Below are positions 17,074 to 24,840 of a stretch of 64,000 bases of DNA, piece by piece. Every line of letters begins with the position of its first letter. Within the stretch, counting starts at the first letter, position 1. A program made the position numbers and the translations under genes. This DNA is from Bog-473 sp963719485 (GTDB lineage: Bacteria; Actinomycetota; Acidimicrobiia; Acidimicrobiales; RAAP-2), in NCBI GenBank assembly GCA_963719485.1, contig OY970387.1, positions 3,410,001 through 3,474,000 of the forward strand. Direction: 5' to 3'. Under the pieces are notes generated by a model. The model was given only the letters and a program-made list of their open reading frames with translations. It ran no database searches and was not told the DNA's origin.

Positions 17074-18634
17074 GAGGCGGCGTACTCGTCGCGCAGCGAT
17101 TTCTTGACGATCTTGCCGGTGCCCGCCCGCGGCCAGTCGGTGCGGAGCTCGAGCTGCTCGGGGATCTTCTGGGTCATAAGGCCGGCGTCCCGGCAGAAGG
17201 ACACCACGTCGGAGAGCTCGAGCCCATCGGCGCCCTCGGCGAGCTGGACGACCGCGCAGACCCGCTCGCCCCGCTCGGGGTCGGGGATCCCGATCACGGC
17301 GACCTCGATCACCTTGGGGTGGGTGTAGAGCAGGTCCTCGATCTCCTTGGCACTGATGTTCTCGCCCTTGCGGACGATCACGTCCTTCAGACGGCCGGTC
17401 AGGTTCAGGTGGCCGTCGGCCCGCAGCCGGCCGAGGTCGCCCGTTCGGAAGTAGCCGTCCTCGTCGAAGGCGTCGGCGTCGAGGGCAGGCGTCGGTGTAG
17501 CCGTGGAAGACCATCGGCCCCTTCACCCGGACCTCGCCCTCTTCACCCGGGGCGGCGACGTGGCCGTCGAGGGTCACGATGCGGACGTCGGCGCCCTCCA
17601 CCGGCTTGCCATCGGTGTTGGCGAGCTGCTCGTCGGTGTCGTGGGGTGAGCCGTTGGCGATCATCGGCACCTCGGTCATGCCGTAGCCGTGCACGACACC
17701 GCGCCCGCCGATCTCGTCGCGTACCTCGTAGTGGATCTCGGGGGGCTTGGCGGCGCCGCCTCCGGACATGAGGCGCAGGGTGGGAAGGATCGGGTCGCTT
17801 CGGGGTCTTGCGCTGCTCGGCGAGGTACGCCACGTAGAACGCGGTGCTCCCTCCGACCATGGTGGCGCCGTGCCGGCGGAAGATGGGCAGGACGGCCGGT
17901 GCCGAGAAGGCCTCGACGAGGATCGCCGGGAACCCCATGGACAGCATCGTCACCAGATAGTCGGGTCCCGCGATGTGCGCGAAGGGGAAGGCGATGGATC
18001 CGACGTCGTCGGGCCCCATGTCCAGTGCGCGGGCCAGGCCCCAGCCGCCGGCGATCAGCGTCTGGTCGGTGTGCTGCACGCCCTTGGGGTCGGCCGTGGA
18101 GCCGGACGTGTAGTAGATCCAGCGGACAGGGGCCTCCTCCGGGGTCGTCCCCGGTGGCGGCGGAGGCAGCAGGGAGGGGTCGCCCTCGGGCAGCCCCTCG
18201 TCGATGCTGAGGATGGTGGGCCGAGCGGGGGTGTCGGCCAATGCCCGCTCGGCGATGGCCGCGTAGTCGGTGTCGCGCCACGTGGCCGGGATGACGAACA
18301 GCTCGGCGCCGGTCTGGCGGAGGGCGAAGCCCACCTCACGCTCCCGGTAGAGGTGGATGATCGGGTTCTGGACCGCACCGAGGCGGGCCAGCGCGATCGA
18401 CAGGACGATGGTGTCGATGCGGGTGGGGAGCTGCCACGACACGATGGAGCCGGCCGTGATGCCCATCCGGTGCAGACCAGCGGCGACCCGCTCGACCCGG
18501 TCACGGAACTGCCCGAACGTGACCGTCTCGCCGTCTGCCGCAATGAGCATCGGATGGTCGGGCGATGCCTGGGCTCGGCGGTCGACCAGCTCCCAGATGG
18601 TGCGGGCGCCGGTGAGTATCTCGCTCGGGGTCAT
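17070..18634 (-). CDS. Class I acyl-CoA ligase (AMP-forming), interrupted by two 1-nt insertions
   Basis: A fatty-acid or aryl-acid CoA ligase of the ANL superfamily. ATG 18634 has GAAAGGAAGG upstream. The first frame carries YYTSGSTADPKGVQHT (AMP-binding loop). Near 17790 (CCC in CGACCCGATC, minus strand) the reading moves to a frame with RLMSGGGAAKPPEI and HGYGMTEVPM. Near 17484 it moves again to DADAFDEDGYF, DVIVRKGENIS and the catalytic Lys in AGTGKIVKKSL. Both shifts are single-base insertions, and removing them gives 520 residues, normal for the family. Substrate unknown; cotranscribed with the phosphatase. Confidence 0.78.
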
Positions 18635-18733
18635 GAACCTTCCTTTCGGGACCACTCTCATAGCAGCTGGTGGCGATGGCCCGGGCCGGGCGATGGCGCG
18701 CTCGGGGCGGCGCCGGCGGGGCAGAATGGCCCC

Positions 18734-19009
18734 GTGGCGAGACGCCCGGTGCACTCAGAGGAGCACCCCCAGGAGTCGGACGGCGGGGGCCGGGGCGTCA
18801 GCCGCAGGCAGCGGGTCAGGTTGGTGGGCGTCGCCGTAGTGGGCATCCTGCTGGGCTGGTTCGCGCTGGCCAACATCCGGAACGTGCAGATCGACTTTTG
18901 GTTCTTCCACCGCCAGGCCCCTCTGATCCTCGTGATCGTGATCTCGGGCCTGCTCGGGGCTCTGATCACGGCCCTCGTCATGCGGCGCAAGCCCAAGGCG
19001 GAGGAGTAG
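18734..19009 (+). CDS. LapA-domain (DUF1049) small membrane protein
   Basis: A 91-residue protein from GTG 18734. Residues ~1-27 are hydrophilic. Two membrane helices follow (LVGVAVVGILLGWFALANI and LILVIVISGLLGALITALVM) joined by NVQIDFWFFHRQAP, which is the diagnostic LapA loop. It ends in a short basic tail. LapA domains occur with lipid and envelope genes, but the molecular role in actinobacteria is not known. It is divergent from the acyl-CoA ligase (100-nt gap) and followed by 245 nt without a gene. Confidence 0.82.
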   Translation: MARRPVHSEEHPQESDGGGRGVSRRQRVRLVGVAVVGILLGWFALANIRNVQIDFWFFHRQAPLILVIVISGLLGALITALVMRRKPKAEE

Positions 19010-19104
19010 GGCCCGGCCCCCAGGGGCGGCCCGGCGGTTCGGCGGGGTGGCCCCCGCCCCCTGCGGAGGACCCGGGGGAGGGCATCTGCGGGTCGGTGAC
19101 CGCG

Positions 19105-19133
19105 TTCGCATCGCCGCCGTCGGGTTCTAAGCT
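19105..19133 (+). promoter_or_regulatory. Candidate promoter for the DUF3040 gene
   Basis: TTCGCA at 19105-19110 and TAAGCT at 19128-19133 are spaced by 17 nt. This would give a leader of about 115 nt before GTG 19255. The rest of the 19010-19254 gap shows no other structure that I can identify. Confidence 0.35.
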
Positions 19134-19254
19134 GATGCGTGGTGGAGACAGCCGCTCAGGTAGGCAGGTTGGGGGAGAAGCACGTTGTCCGCGCCCCCGG
19201 AGCGTGCCAACATGTGCCGCAGGTGGATGTGGAGATCCCAGGGGGCAGGTGGTA

Positions 19255-19656
19255 GTGCCGCTTTCCGATCACGAACAACGCATTCTCGCGGAGCTCGAGG
19301 AGTCACTGGTTCGCCAGGACCCTGAGTTCGCAGAGCGCGTGCGCTCCGAGACCGTGTACCGGCACGCCGGTCGCTACTGCAAGTGGGCCGCGGTCACCTT
19401 CGTCCTCGGCGTCGTCATCCTCGTGGCCTTCTACAGCAAGTCGGTCATCGCCGGCTTCGTCGGTGTCGTGATCATGTTCGCCTCCGCGGTGTGGTTCGAG
19501 CGCAACCTGCGCCGCATGGGGCGGGCGGGGTGGCACGACCTCACGCGGTCGAAGGACGGGGAACCGAAGTCTGGTGGGGCGTCCAACGGGATCGAGGGCG
19601 CCGTGAGCGACGCCCGCGACTGGTTCCGCTCCCGCTTTCACCGGCGCGAGGACTGA
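19255..19656 (+). CDS. DUF3040 membrane protein
   Basis: A 133-residue protein from GTG 19255 (VPLSDHEQRILAELEESL). This N-terminal helix with the SDHEQRIL motif is the hallmark of DUF3040. Two membrane helices follow (AAVTFVLGVVILVAFY and VIAGFVGVVIMFASAVWF), then a hydrophilic tail. DUF3040 genes are often found just before the mraZ/dcw cluster in actinobacteria, as here, so a role in envelope growth or division is suspected. The function is not established. Confidence 0.85.
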   Translation: MPLSDHEQRILAELEESLVRQDPEFAERVRSETVYRHAGRYCKWAAVTFVLGVVILVAFYSKSVIAGFVGVVIMFASAVWFERNLRRMGRAGWHDLTRSKDGEPKSGGASNGIEGAVSDARDWFRSRFHRRED

Positions 19657-19740
19657 GCACCACCCGGGGCGTCAGCGGCCCCGTCGATCCGATGTGGCGC
19701 TTGCCGCGGTGCGGATCCGGGCCGGCGTAACAATCCTTCC

Positions 19741-20631
19741 GTGGCAGATCTCGCACTCGCCGTCGACATCGGCGGCACCAAGATGGCCGCGGGACTGGTT
19801 GACCTCGACGGCTCCCTGGTGGAACGGGCAATGCGGCCGACCCGGGCCACGTCGGGTCCCGACGAGGCCGAGGATCTCTGGAACGACCTGGCCGAACTGG
19901 TGTCCGGTGTGGCCGGCGGGGTCGAGCTCCAGGGACCGCCTGATCGCCTGCGGCGCCGGGTGCGGGGGACCGATGAGTCCCGGCGGGGAGGAGGTGTCGC
20001 CGCTGAACATCGCAGCGTGGAGGTCCTTCCCCCTGCGGGCCCGCCTGGCGGCGCTCACCGGGCTCCCGTCGTTCGTCGACAACGATGCCAAGGCGCTCGC
20101 GCTCGGCGAGGGCTGGGTCGGCGCGGCGGCCGGGCTGCGCGAACTACATCGCCATGGTGGTGTCGACCGGAGTGGGTGGCGGCATCGTGCTCGACGGGAG
20201 ACTGCTCAACGGGCGACTGGGGAACGCCGGCCACATCGGTCACGTCGTCGTCGTGCCCGACGGTCGGACCTGCTTCGTGCGGCAGTCGGGGCTGCCTCGA
20301 GGCCGAGGCGTCGGGGACGGCGCTGGAGGCCATGACCGGCCGGCCGGCGCGGGAGGCTCCTCCCGAGTGGGTGGAGCGCACGGGCATGCTCGTCGGCCGC
20401 GCCATCGCGACGGCGGCTGTGCTGTTGGACCTGTCGTTGGCCGTGGTGAGCGGATCGGTGGCGCTGGGTTTCGGGGACCCCTTCTTCCGGGCGGCCCAGG
20501 CGGAGATGGACGCGCTGTGCCGCATCGAGTTCGCCCGGGGGGCGCGGGTCGTGCCGGGCGGTCTGGGTGACCGCGGACCGCTGGTCGGCGCCGCCCGAGT
20601 GGGGCTGCGCGGCGTGGGGGTCGCGGCGTGA
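19741..20631 (+). CDS. ROK family sugar kinase (glucokinase-like), disrupted by three 1-nt insertions
   Basis: The N-terminus LALAVDIGGTKMAAGLVDL (ATP phosphate loop) is in frame with GTG 19741. Near 19932 the homologous reading moves one frame to CGAGCGGPMSPGG and FVDNDAKALALGEGW, near 20132 to NYIAMVVSTGVGGGIVLDG and NAGHIGHVVVVPDG (catalytic Asp and His regions), and near 20275 back to CGSRGCLEAEASGTAL. That last segment carries the Cys-rich zinc motif of ROK proteins. The first two shift points are GGG runs. Removing three bases gives 295 residues, the family length. Likely phosphorylates glucose or a related hexose. Confidence 0.75.
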   Translation: MADLALAVDIGGTKMAAGLVDLDGSLVERAMRPTRATSGPDEAEDLWNDLAELVSGVAGGVELQGPPDRLRRRVRGTDESRRGGGVAAEHRSVEVLPPAGPPGGAHRAPVVRRQRCQGARARRGLGRRGGRAARTTSPWWCRPEWVAASCSTGDCSTGDWGTPATSVTSSSCPTVGPASCGSRGCLEAEASGTALEAMTGRPAREAPPEWVERTGMLVGRAIATAAVLLDLSLAVVSGSVALGFGDPFFRAAQAEMDALCRIEFARGARVVPGGLGDRGPLVGAARVGLRGVGVAA

Positions 20632-20925
20632 GCGCGGGCCGGAGGCGGTTCGCAGCGCCGGAGCTGGGGCCCCGATGTGGTCGTGGTGGCCCGTGCGGTG
20701 GTGCCGCGTCCCGGGCTGTGGGGGGCGTCCGTGGGCGCCCTGTTCCGTATGGCCCGGCGTGGGTGGTGGCATCGCGCACCGTTCGTTCCGCTCCCGGGTG
20801 AGGCCTACTGGCGCTTCCGCCTCGTGACGGCATACGGCGGGGACGGCGGGGCTGCGGCGTTGACCCCGGACGACGTCGTGGCCTTCCTGCGCTGGTGTCA
20901 GAGGTCACGGCCCCGCCGCGGATAG
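20628..20925 (+). CDS. Small conserved protein of unknown function, one apparent frameshift
   Basis: GTG 20628 overlaps the ROK stop (GTGA) and reads SAGRRRFAAPELGP, after which an extra C in CCCC (20670-20673) moves the frame to DVVVVARAVVPRPGLWG. Corrected length is 98 residues. The protein is rich in Arg and Trp (RMARRGWWHR, EAYWRFRLVTAYGGDG, VAFLRWCQRSRP) and has no signal peptide or membrane helix. I recognise the pattern as a small protein often seen near this locus in related actinobacteria but know no function. Read without correction, translation would start near GTG 20677. Confidence 0.6.
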
Positions 20926-20937
20926 CCTCTCGGGAGT

Positions 20938-21444
20938 ATGGAGCGGGTGCTCCTCCTCAATGCGACCTACGAGCCGCTTGCCCTCGTCTCGGATCGACGT
21001 GCCGTCGTTCTGATGCTCGCGGGCCGCGCGGAAGCGGTCGCCATCCGTGAGGACTGCACGGTCTTCCACTCCGCGAGGCTCAACATCGACGTGCCGTCGA
21101 TCGTGCGGCTCTCGCACATGGTCCGCATTCCGCGCTGGGCCCGTACACCGCCCGTGACCCGGCGATCCGTGCTGCGACGTGACGGCGGGCTCTGCGTGTA
21201 CTGCTCGCAGCCCGCCGACACCATCGACCACGTGATCCCGCGCAGCAGGGGTGGCACCCACGACTGGTCCAACGTGGTCGCCGCCTGCAAGCGCGACAAC
21301 CTGGTGAAGGCCGATCAGCTGCTGTCCGAACTGGGTTGGACGCTCAGCGTGAAGCCGGCGCCGCCGGACGGGCATCTCTGGCGGTTGCGGCACCTGGCGG
21401 ACGTGGATCCGTTGTGGGAGCCGTATCTCGCCGCAGCGTCCTGA
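20938..21444 (+). CDS. HNH endonuclease-fold protein
   Basis: A 168-residue protein beginning MERVLLLNATYEPLALVS. The middle part has a zinc-binding CVYCSQPADTIDHVIPRSRGG (Cys pair, then DHxxPRSRGG, the HNH core) and ends with NVVAACKRDNLVKAD. It is one of the stand-alone HNH proteins widely conserved in actinobacterial chromosomes and not linked to mobile DNA here. Its nuclease activity and role are unproven. A -10-like TAGCCT (20923-20928) lies 9 nt before the ATG. It is followed within 3 nt by the lipoate-ligase-like gene. Confidence 0.85.
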   Translation: MERVLLLNATYEPLALVSDRRAVVLMLAGRAEAVAIREDCTVFHSARLNIDVPSIVRLSHMVRIPRWARTPPVTRRSVLRRDGGLCVYCSQPADTIDHVIPRSRGGTHDWSNVVAACKRDNLVKADQLLSELGWTLSVKPAPPDGHLWRLRHLADVDPLWEPYLAAAS

Positions 21445-21446
21445 GG

Positions 21447-22133
21447 TTGCCCCCTTCCCCCTCCCTCTTCGACGTCGAGCAGTTCCGGGCCGAGCCTCGG
21501 CGGCTGGCCGTCGCCCCTGCGGTGACGGGGCCCACCCTGGTGCTCGGGAGCACGCAGCCCACGGAGCTCGTCGCCGGCGCGGCCATGCGGGAGCGGGGTG
21601 TGGCGCTGGCCCGGCGGCGGGGCGGGGGAGGAGCCGTCTATCTCGGCGTGGGCGAGCAGCTCTGGTTGGACGCCTGGATACCGCGGGACGACCCGCTCTG
21701 GGTGGTTGACGTGTCGGCCGCGGCCGAGTGGGTCGGGGCGTGGTGGTCGGAGGCGTTGGCGGGCATGGGGCAGCGCGGCTTCGACGTGCACACCGGGCGA
21801 TCGGTACCGGGCGACCTCGGGGATCTCGTGTGCTTCGCCGGCCGCGGGCCGGGCGAGGTCTTCCACGGCGACAGGAAGGTGGTCGGACTCTCGCAGTGGC
21901 GGGCGCGCGAGGGGGCCCTGTTCTCTTCCTGCGCGTACCTGCGGTGGGATCCCGTGCGGCTGCTGGAGCTCGTGGAGGTCGACGAGGTGGCGCGTGCCGA
22001 GCTGGCGCGGGACCTTGCCCCGATGGCGGTCGGACTGGCCGAGCTCGACCCGCCGGTGGCGGACCTCGAACGCGTCCGTGCCGCGCTGGTGGACTCGTTC
22101 CCTGACTTCGGGATGACGCCGCCCCTGGGGTGA
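21447..22133 (+). CDS. Lipoate-protein ligase A-like (BPL/LPL fold) protein
   Basis: A protein of about 228 residues. The acyl-adenylate site appears as ALARRRGGGGAVYL and the conserved Lys as GDRKVVGLSQWR; these define the biotin/lipoate ligase fold. It may attach lipoate or octanoate to dehydrogenase E2 subunits. No ATG or GTG fits the start: TTG 21447 lies 3 nt after the HNH stop, and CTG 21441 overlaps that stop (CTGA). A frame extending back to 21336 lies wholly within the HNH gene and is ignored. Confidence 0.75.
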   Translation: MPPSPSLFDVEQFRAEPRRLAVAPAVTGPTLVLGSTQPTELVAGAAMRERGVALARRRGGGGAVYLGVGEQLWLDAWIPRDDPLWVVDVSAAAEWVGAWWSEALAGMGQRGFDVHTGRSVPGDLGDLVCFAGRGPGEVFHGDRKVVGLSQWRAREGALFSSCAYLRWDPVRLLELVEVDEVARAELARDLAPMAVGLAELDPPVADLERVRAALVDSFPDFGMTPPLG

Positions 22134-22170
22134 CACCGCCTTCGGTGTGACCCGGCGGCGGTGTCGCCGG
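22128..22170 (+). terminator. Tandem hairpins after the lipoate-ligase-like gene
   Basis: GGGTGACACCG (22128-22138, containing the stop codon) faces CGGTGTGACCC (22143-22153) across the 4-nt loop CCTT, an 11-bp stem with one mismatch. A second stem follows at once: CCGGCG (22152-22157) with CGCCGG (22165-22170). These probably end transcription before the dcw cluster. The next 80 nt are pyrimidine-rich rather than a plain U-run. Confidence 0.5.
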
Positions 22171-22434
22171 AGCCGGGTGCCCACCTCCTCTCCCTTTCTT
22201 CCTCTTTCTTTCTCGCTTTCTCCCTTCTCGTTTTCTTCCTTGACCCCCCGACACCGCGGAGAACGGTCCTGCGCGCGCCGCCCAGGGGCAGCGGGTCGCG
22301 GCGAGGGCGTGTCCCCGTCCGGCCGCCGGGAGCAGTCCGGTGGACCAGCGCGGCGGCCTTTCAAGGGGGGGCTTCGGCGCGCCGACGTGACGGCGCGGGA
22401 CCCAAGGGGGTTGCAGTTGTGTTGCAAGGGGCCG

Positions 22435-22491
22435 AAGTGGTTGTGAAGTGGGGGGAAATGGCGTAAAGTGGCGCGCAGTGGTGTGAGGGGG
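22435..22491 (+). promoter_or_regulatory. Array of six MraZ-type operator boxes
   Basis: Six hexamers recur with an 11-, 10-, 10-, 10- and 10-nt period: AAGTGG (22435), AAGTGG (22446), AAATGG (22456), AAGTGG (22466), CAGTGG (22476) and GAGGGG (22486). MraZ proteins bind direct repeats one helical turn apart upstream of their own operon (TGGGN-N5 in E. coli, AAAGTG-type in mollicutes, as I recall). The boxes overlap the candidate promoter, which fits repression by MraZ. The last two boxes are degenerate. Confidence 0.75.
22441..22469 (+). promoter_or_regulatory. Candidate core promoter of mraZ/dcw cluster
   Basis: TTGTGA at 22441-22446 and TAAAGT at 22464-22469 are separated by 17 nt, the optimum for a housekeeping sigma factor. 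Both hexamers lie inside the repeat array, so bound MraZ would block RNA polymerase directly. The inferred transcript start near 22476 leaves a leader of about 60 nt. Confidence 0.5.
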
Positions 22492-22535
22492 CGTCAGAGG
22501 ACGCAAGCCAGGGAGCGTCGTGGGAGATAAAGCTG

Positions 22536-22952
22536 GTGGCAGGCTTCGTAGGGAGATACGAGCATTCGCTCGACACGAAGGGCAGGGTGATCCTGCCCGC
22601 GAAGTTCCGCGGCCAGTTCGAGCGGGGCGGCTACCTGACGCAAAACTCAGAGGGCTGCCTTGCGTTGTGGACTCCCGGCGAGTTCGAGCGGCAGATGGAG
22701 TCCATGCAGGAGAAGGCCGACGCCGGTCGCGCCGATCGGAACCGGGCCCGTATCTGGGCGTCGAACTCGGCCGAGGTCGAAATCGACCGGCAGGGACGCA
22801 TGCCGATTCCCGCGCATCTGCGGACGTTCGCCCGACTCGACGCCGAGGTGCTCGTGCACGGAGCGATCGACCGGGTCGAGCTGTGGAATCCGGCCGCGTG
22901 GGAGGAGCGGGTGTTGCCAGAGGAGAGCTGGCTGCTCGACGACGAGGACTAG
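22536..22952 (+). CDS. mraZ: Transcriptional regulator MraZ
   Basis: A 138-residue AbrB-like DNA-binding protein that forms rings and controls the dcw operon. Two SpoVT/AbrB repeats are visible: FVGRYEHSLDTKGRVILPAKF at residues 3-23 and ASNSAEVEIDRQGRMPIPA near residues 77-95, each with the DxKGR/DRQGR turn. Start GTG 22536 gives MAGFVGRY. The box array upstream is its expected target. It is followed by a 185-nt gap before rsmH, in which I see an A/C-rich leader-like stretch but no gene. Confidence 0.93.
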   Translation: MAGFVGRYEHSLDTKGRVILPAKFRGQFERGGYLTQNSEGCLALWTPGEFERQMESMQEKADAGRADRNRARIWASNSAEVEIDRQGRMPIPAHLRTFARLDAEVLVHGAIDRVELWNPAAWEERVLPEESWLLDDED

Positions 22953-23137
22953 GAACGACAGGACCAACAGAAAGGACACACGACAAGGCAGAGAACACAA
23001 AGACACGGACACGCGGAACGCACTGGACCATGTGCAGCTCCTCGACCGGCGCGCTGGTAGGCCACTCCACCCACCTCCACGTTGTTGGTCGTTCGGAACT
23101 CCACCTCCCTCTCGACCCACCGGCCGAGGGGCTGCAG

Positions 23138-24100
23138 ATGGCCCACTCGTTCGAACACATTCCCGTGCTGCGCGACGAGGTGGTCTCGCTGTTCGCATCC
23201 GTGCCCCCCGGGGTGGTCGTCGACGCGACCGTCGGAGGGGGCGGGCATGCCGCCGCGTTGCTCGAGGCGTATCCAGCCCTGCGTGTCGTCGGGCTGGACC
23301 GCGATCCCGCCGCCCTCGATGCGGCCCGCGAGCGGTTGTCCGCCTTCGGGGACCGCGTCACCCTCCTCGCCGCTCCGTTCTCCTCACTGGAGTCGGTCGT
23401 CTCCCGTCCCGGATTCGGGTCCCTGTCGGGCGTGCTGCTCGACCTCGGCGTCAGCTCTCCCCAGCTCGACCGCTCGGAGCGGGGGTTCTCGTTCCGCGAG
23501 GACGGTCCGCTCGACATGCGGATGGACCCGACCACAGGCCCGACCGCCGCCGACCTGGTCAACACCCTCCCGGTTCAGACACTGGCGGCGTTGTTCCGTG
23601 AGAACGGAGAGGGGCGGCTGTCCGGGCGTATCGCCCGGGCGGTCGTGGGAGCCCGGCCGCTGACCTCCACGAGGCAGCTGGCCGAAGTCGTGGCGTCGGC
23701 CGTGCCGGCGCCGGCCCGCCGGAAGGGCCACCCGGCCCGCCGGGTGTTCCAGGCACTCCGCATTTTGGTGAACGACGAGGTGGGCCAGCTTGCCGCCGCC
23801 CTGCCCGCCGCCCTGTCGCACCTGGCGGTCGGGGGCGTCTGCGCGGTGATCAGTTACCACTCGGGGGAGGACCGCCTGACGAAACAGACCTTCGCGGACG
23901 CCGCCTCGGGCGGGTGCGTGTGCCCACCCGGCCTGCCGTGCGTCTGCGGCGCCGTCGTCCGTCACCAACTCGTCTTCCGCGGTTCCCGGAAGCCTTCGGC
24001 GGCCGAGATCGCGGCCAACCCCCGCTCCGAGAGCGCCCGCCTGCGGGCCATTGTGCGCATCGTCCCCGCCTCCGACGAGGCAGCGGACGGGGCTTCCTGA
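23138..24100 (+). CDS. rsmH: 16S rRNA (cytosine(1402)-N4)-methyltransferase RsmH
   Basis: A 320-residue SAM-dependent methyltransferase modifying C1402 in the ribosomal decoding centre (formerly MraW). HIPVLRDEVVSLF starts the family signature, VVDATVGGGGHAAALLEAYP is the SAM loop, LLDLGVSSPQLDRSERGFSF and GPLDMRMDP are diagnostic, and HPARRVFQALRI and VISYHSGEDRL follow. A Cys-rich insert (CVCPPGLPCVCG) is common in actinobacterial forms. ATG 23138 is preceded by GAGGGG. Its stop overlaps the ftsL-like start (TGATG). Confidence 0.93.
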   Translation: MAHSFEHIPVLRDEVVSLFASVPPGVVVDATVGGGGHAAALLEAYPALRVVGLDRDPAALDAARERLSAFGDRVTLLAAPFSSLESVVSRPGFGSLSGVLLDLGVSSPQLDRSERGFSFREDGPLDMRMDPTTGPTAADLVNTLPVQTLAALFRENGEGRLSGRIARAVVGARPLTSTRQLAEVVASAVPAPARRKGHPARRVFQALRILVNDEVGQLAAALPAALSHLAVGGVCAVISYHSGEDRLTKQTFADAASGGCVCPPGLPCVCGAVVRHQLVFRGSRKPSAAEIAANPRSESARLRAIVRIVPASDEAADGAS

Positions 24101-24708
24101 TGACGCCTCCTCCCGCGGCCGGCGCCACGGCAACGGCCGCACGCCGGCACGCCGCTACGGCTTCGGCTTCGGCGAGCCCGTCTCGCCGCACCGGGCGCGG
24201 CACCGAGGCCCCTTCGACTCGGCGCGCCCCGCTCCGGGTCGTCCCGACTCGTACCCGACGCGGCATTCGAGGGGGCCGCGCCGGCGCCGGCCGAGGCAGG
24301 CTCCTCATCATCATCTCCGTCTCGATGGTGGTGGCCGCCCTCCTGGCCGTGGTCGTCGGGCAGGCGCTCCTGACCAACGGCCAGGTGCGGCTCTCCGGGC
24401 TGCAGCACCAGCTCACCCTGGAGCAGAGCGCGCACCGCCAGGCCGAGTTGGCGGTGTCGCAGCTCGAGACGCCCTCGCGGATTGTGGCGGCCGCCTCGGG
24501 CCAGCTCCACATGGTCCGGCCGGCCAGCGTCGTCGAACTGCCCTATGTCTCCCTGTCCGTGCCCCTCCCAACCCCGAAGGTGACGCCCGCACCCGCTTCA
24601 ACCACACCCACGACCTCCTCGGTGGGTGCGGGCGCGCCGGCGGGGACGGGTGCCTCGAGTTCGACCTCGTCCTCCGCCGCGACAACGACGCCGACTTCGA
24701 CGCCGTGA
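24100..24708 (+). CDS. ftsL: FtsL-like septum protein
   Basis: A 202-residue bitopic membrane protein placed exactly where ftsL belongs. ATG 24100 overlaps the rsmH stop (TGATG). The N-terminal ~65 residues are Ala/Arg-rich and cytoplasmic, one helix follows (LLIIISVSMVVAALLAVVVG), then a heptad-like stretch (LSGLQHQLTLEQSAHRQAELAVSQL) that would pair with FtsB/DivIC and a VELPYVSLSVPLP segment. The C-terminal ~45 residues are Thr/Ser/Ala-rich. FtsL is assigned by position and topology because its sequence is poorly conserved. A 132-nt gap separates it from ftsI. Confidence 0.78.
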   Translation: MTPPPAAGATATAARRHAATASASASPSRRTGRGTEAPSTRRAPLRVVPTRTRRGIRGGRAGAGRGRLLIIISVSMVVAALLAVVVGQALLTNGQVRLSGLQHQLTLEQSAHRQAELAVSQLETPSRIVAAASGQLHMVRPASVVELPYVSLSVPLPTPKVTPAPASTTPTTSSVGAGAPAGTGASSSTSSSAATTTPTSTP

Positions 24709-24840
24709 GCGTCACGACCCGACACGAGCCTCACCGCGCGCGCTGGTTCCGGTCGCGCGAGCTCCTCGAAAGCGGGCTCGACGAAGACACGGACAGCTGG
24801 ACGGCCCACGCGTCCGGCCGCTCCGTCAGCGCGCGCCTCG

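Larger units (their letters stand above)
22134..22535. other. 402-nt gene-free control region upstream of mraZ
   Basis: This is the longest stretch without a gene. It holds, in order, the two hairpins (to 22170), a C/T-rich tract at about 22183-22252 that is unusually poor in G, a stretch to about 22430 in which I see no clear structure, the mraZ promoter with its repeat boxes (22435-22491), and a leader with GGGAG about 10 nt before the mraZ start. No open frame here looks like a real protein. Confidence 0.7.

Noticed and set aside
19741..20631. Programmed frameshifting in the ROK kinase
   Set aside because: Three shifts in one gene with no slippery heptamer, and identical one-base insertions in unrelated genes, make errors more likely.
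22435..22491. Short tandem repeats considered as a CRISPR array
   Set aside because: Units are 6 nt with 4-nt spacers, no cas genes are nearby, and the position fits MraZ operators.
20905..23565. 886-codon minus-strand open frame over the HNH, lipoate-ligase, mraZ and rsmH genes
   Set aside because: It crosses several well-supported plus-strand genes and the control region, and its translation is low-complexity Arg/Pro.
24705..24840. GTG 24705 reading frame between ftsL and ftsI as a small gene or ftsI extension
   Set aside because: It is not in the ftsI frame, has no recognisable domain and runs as a shadow into ftsI.
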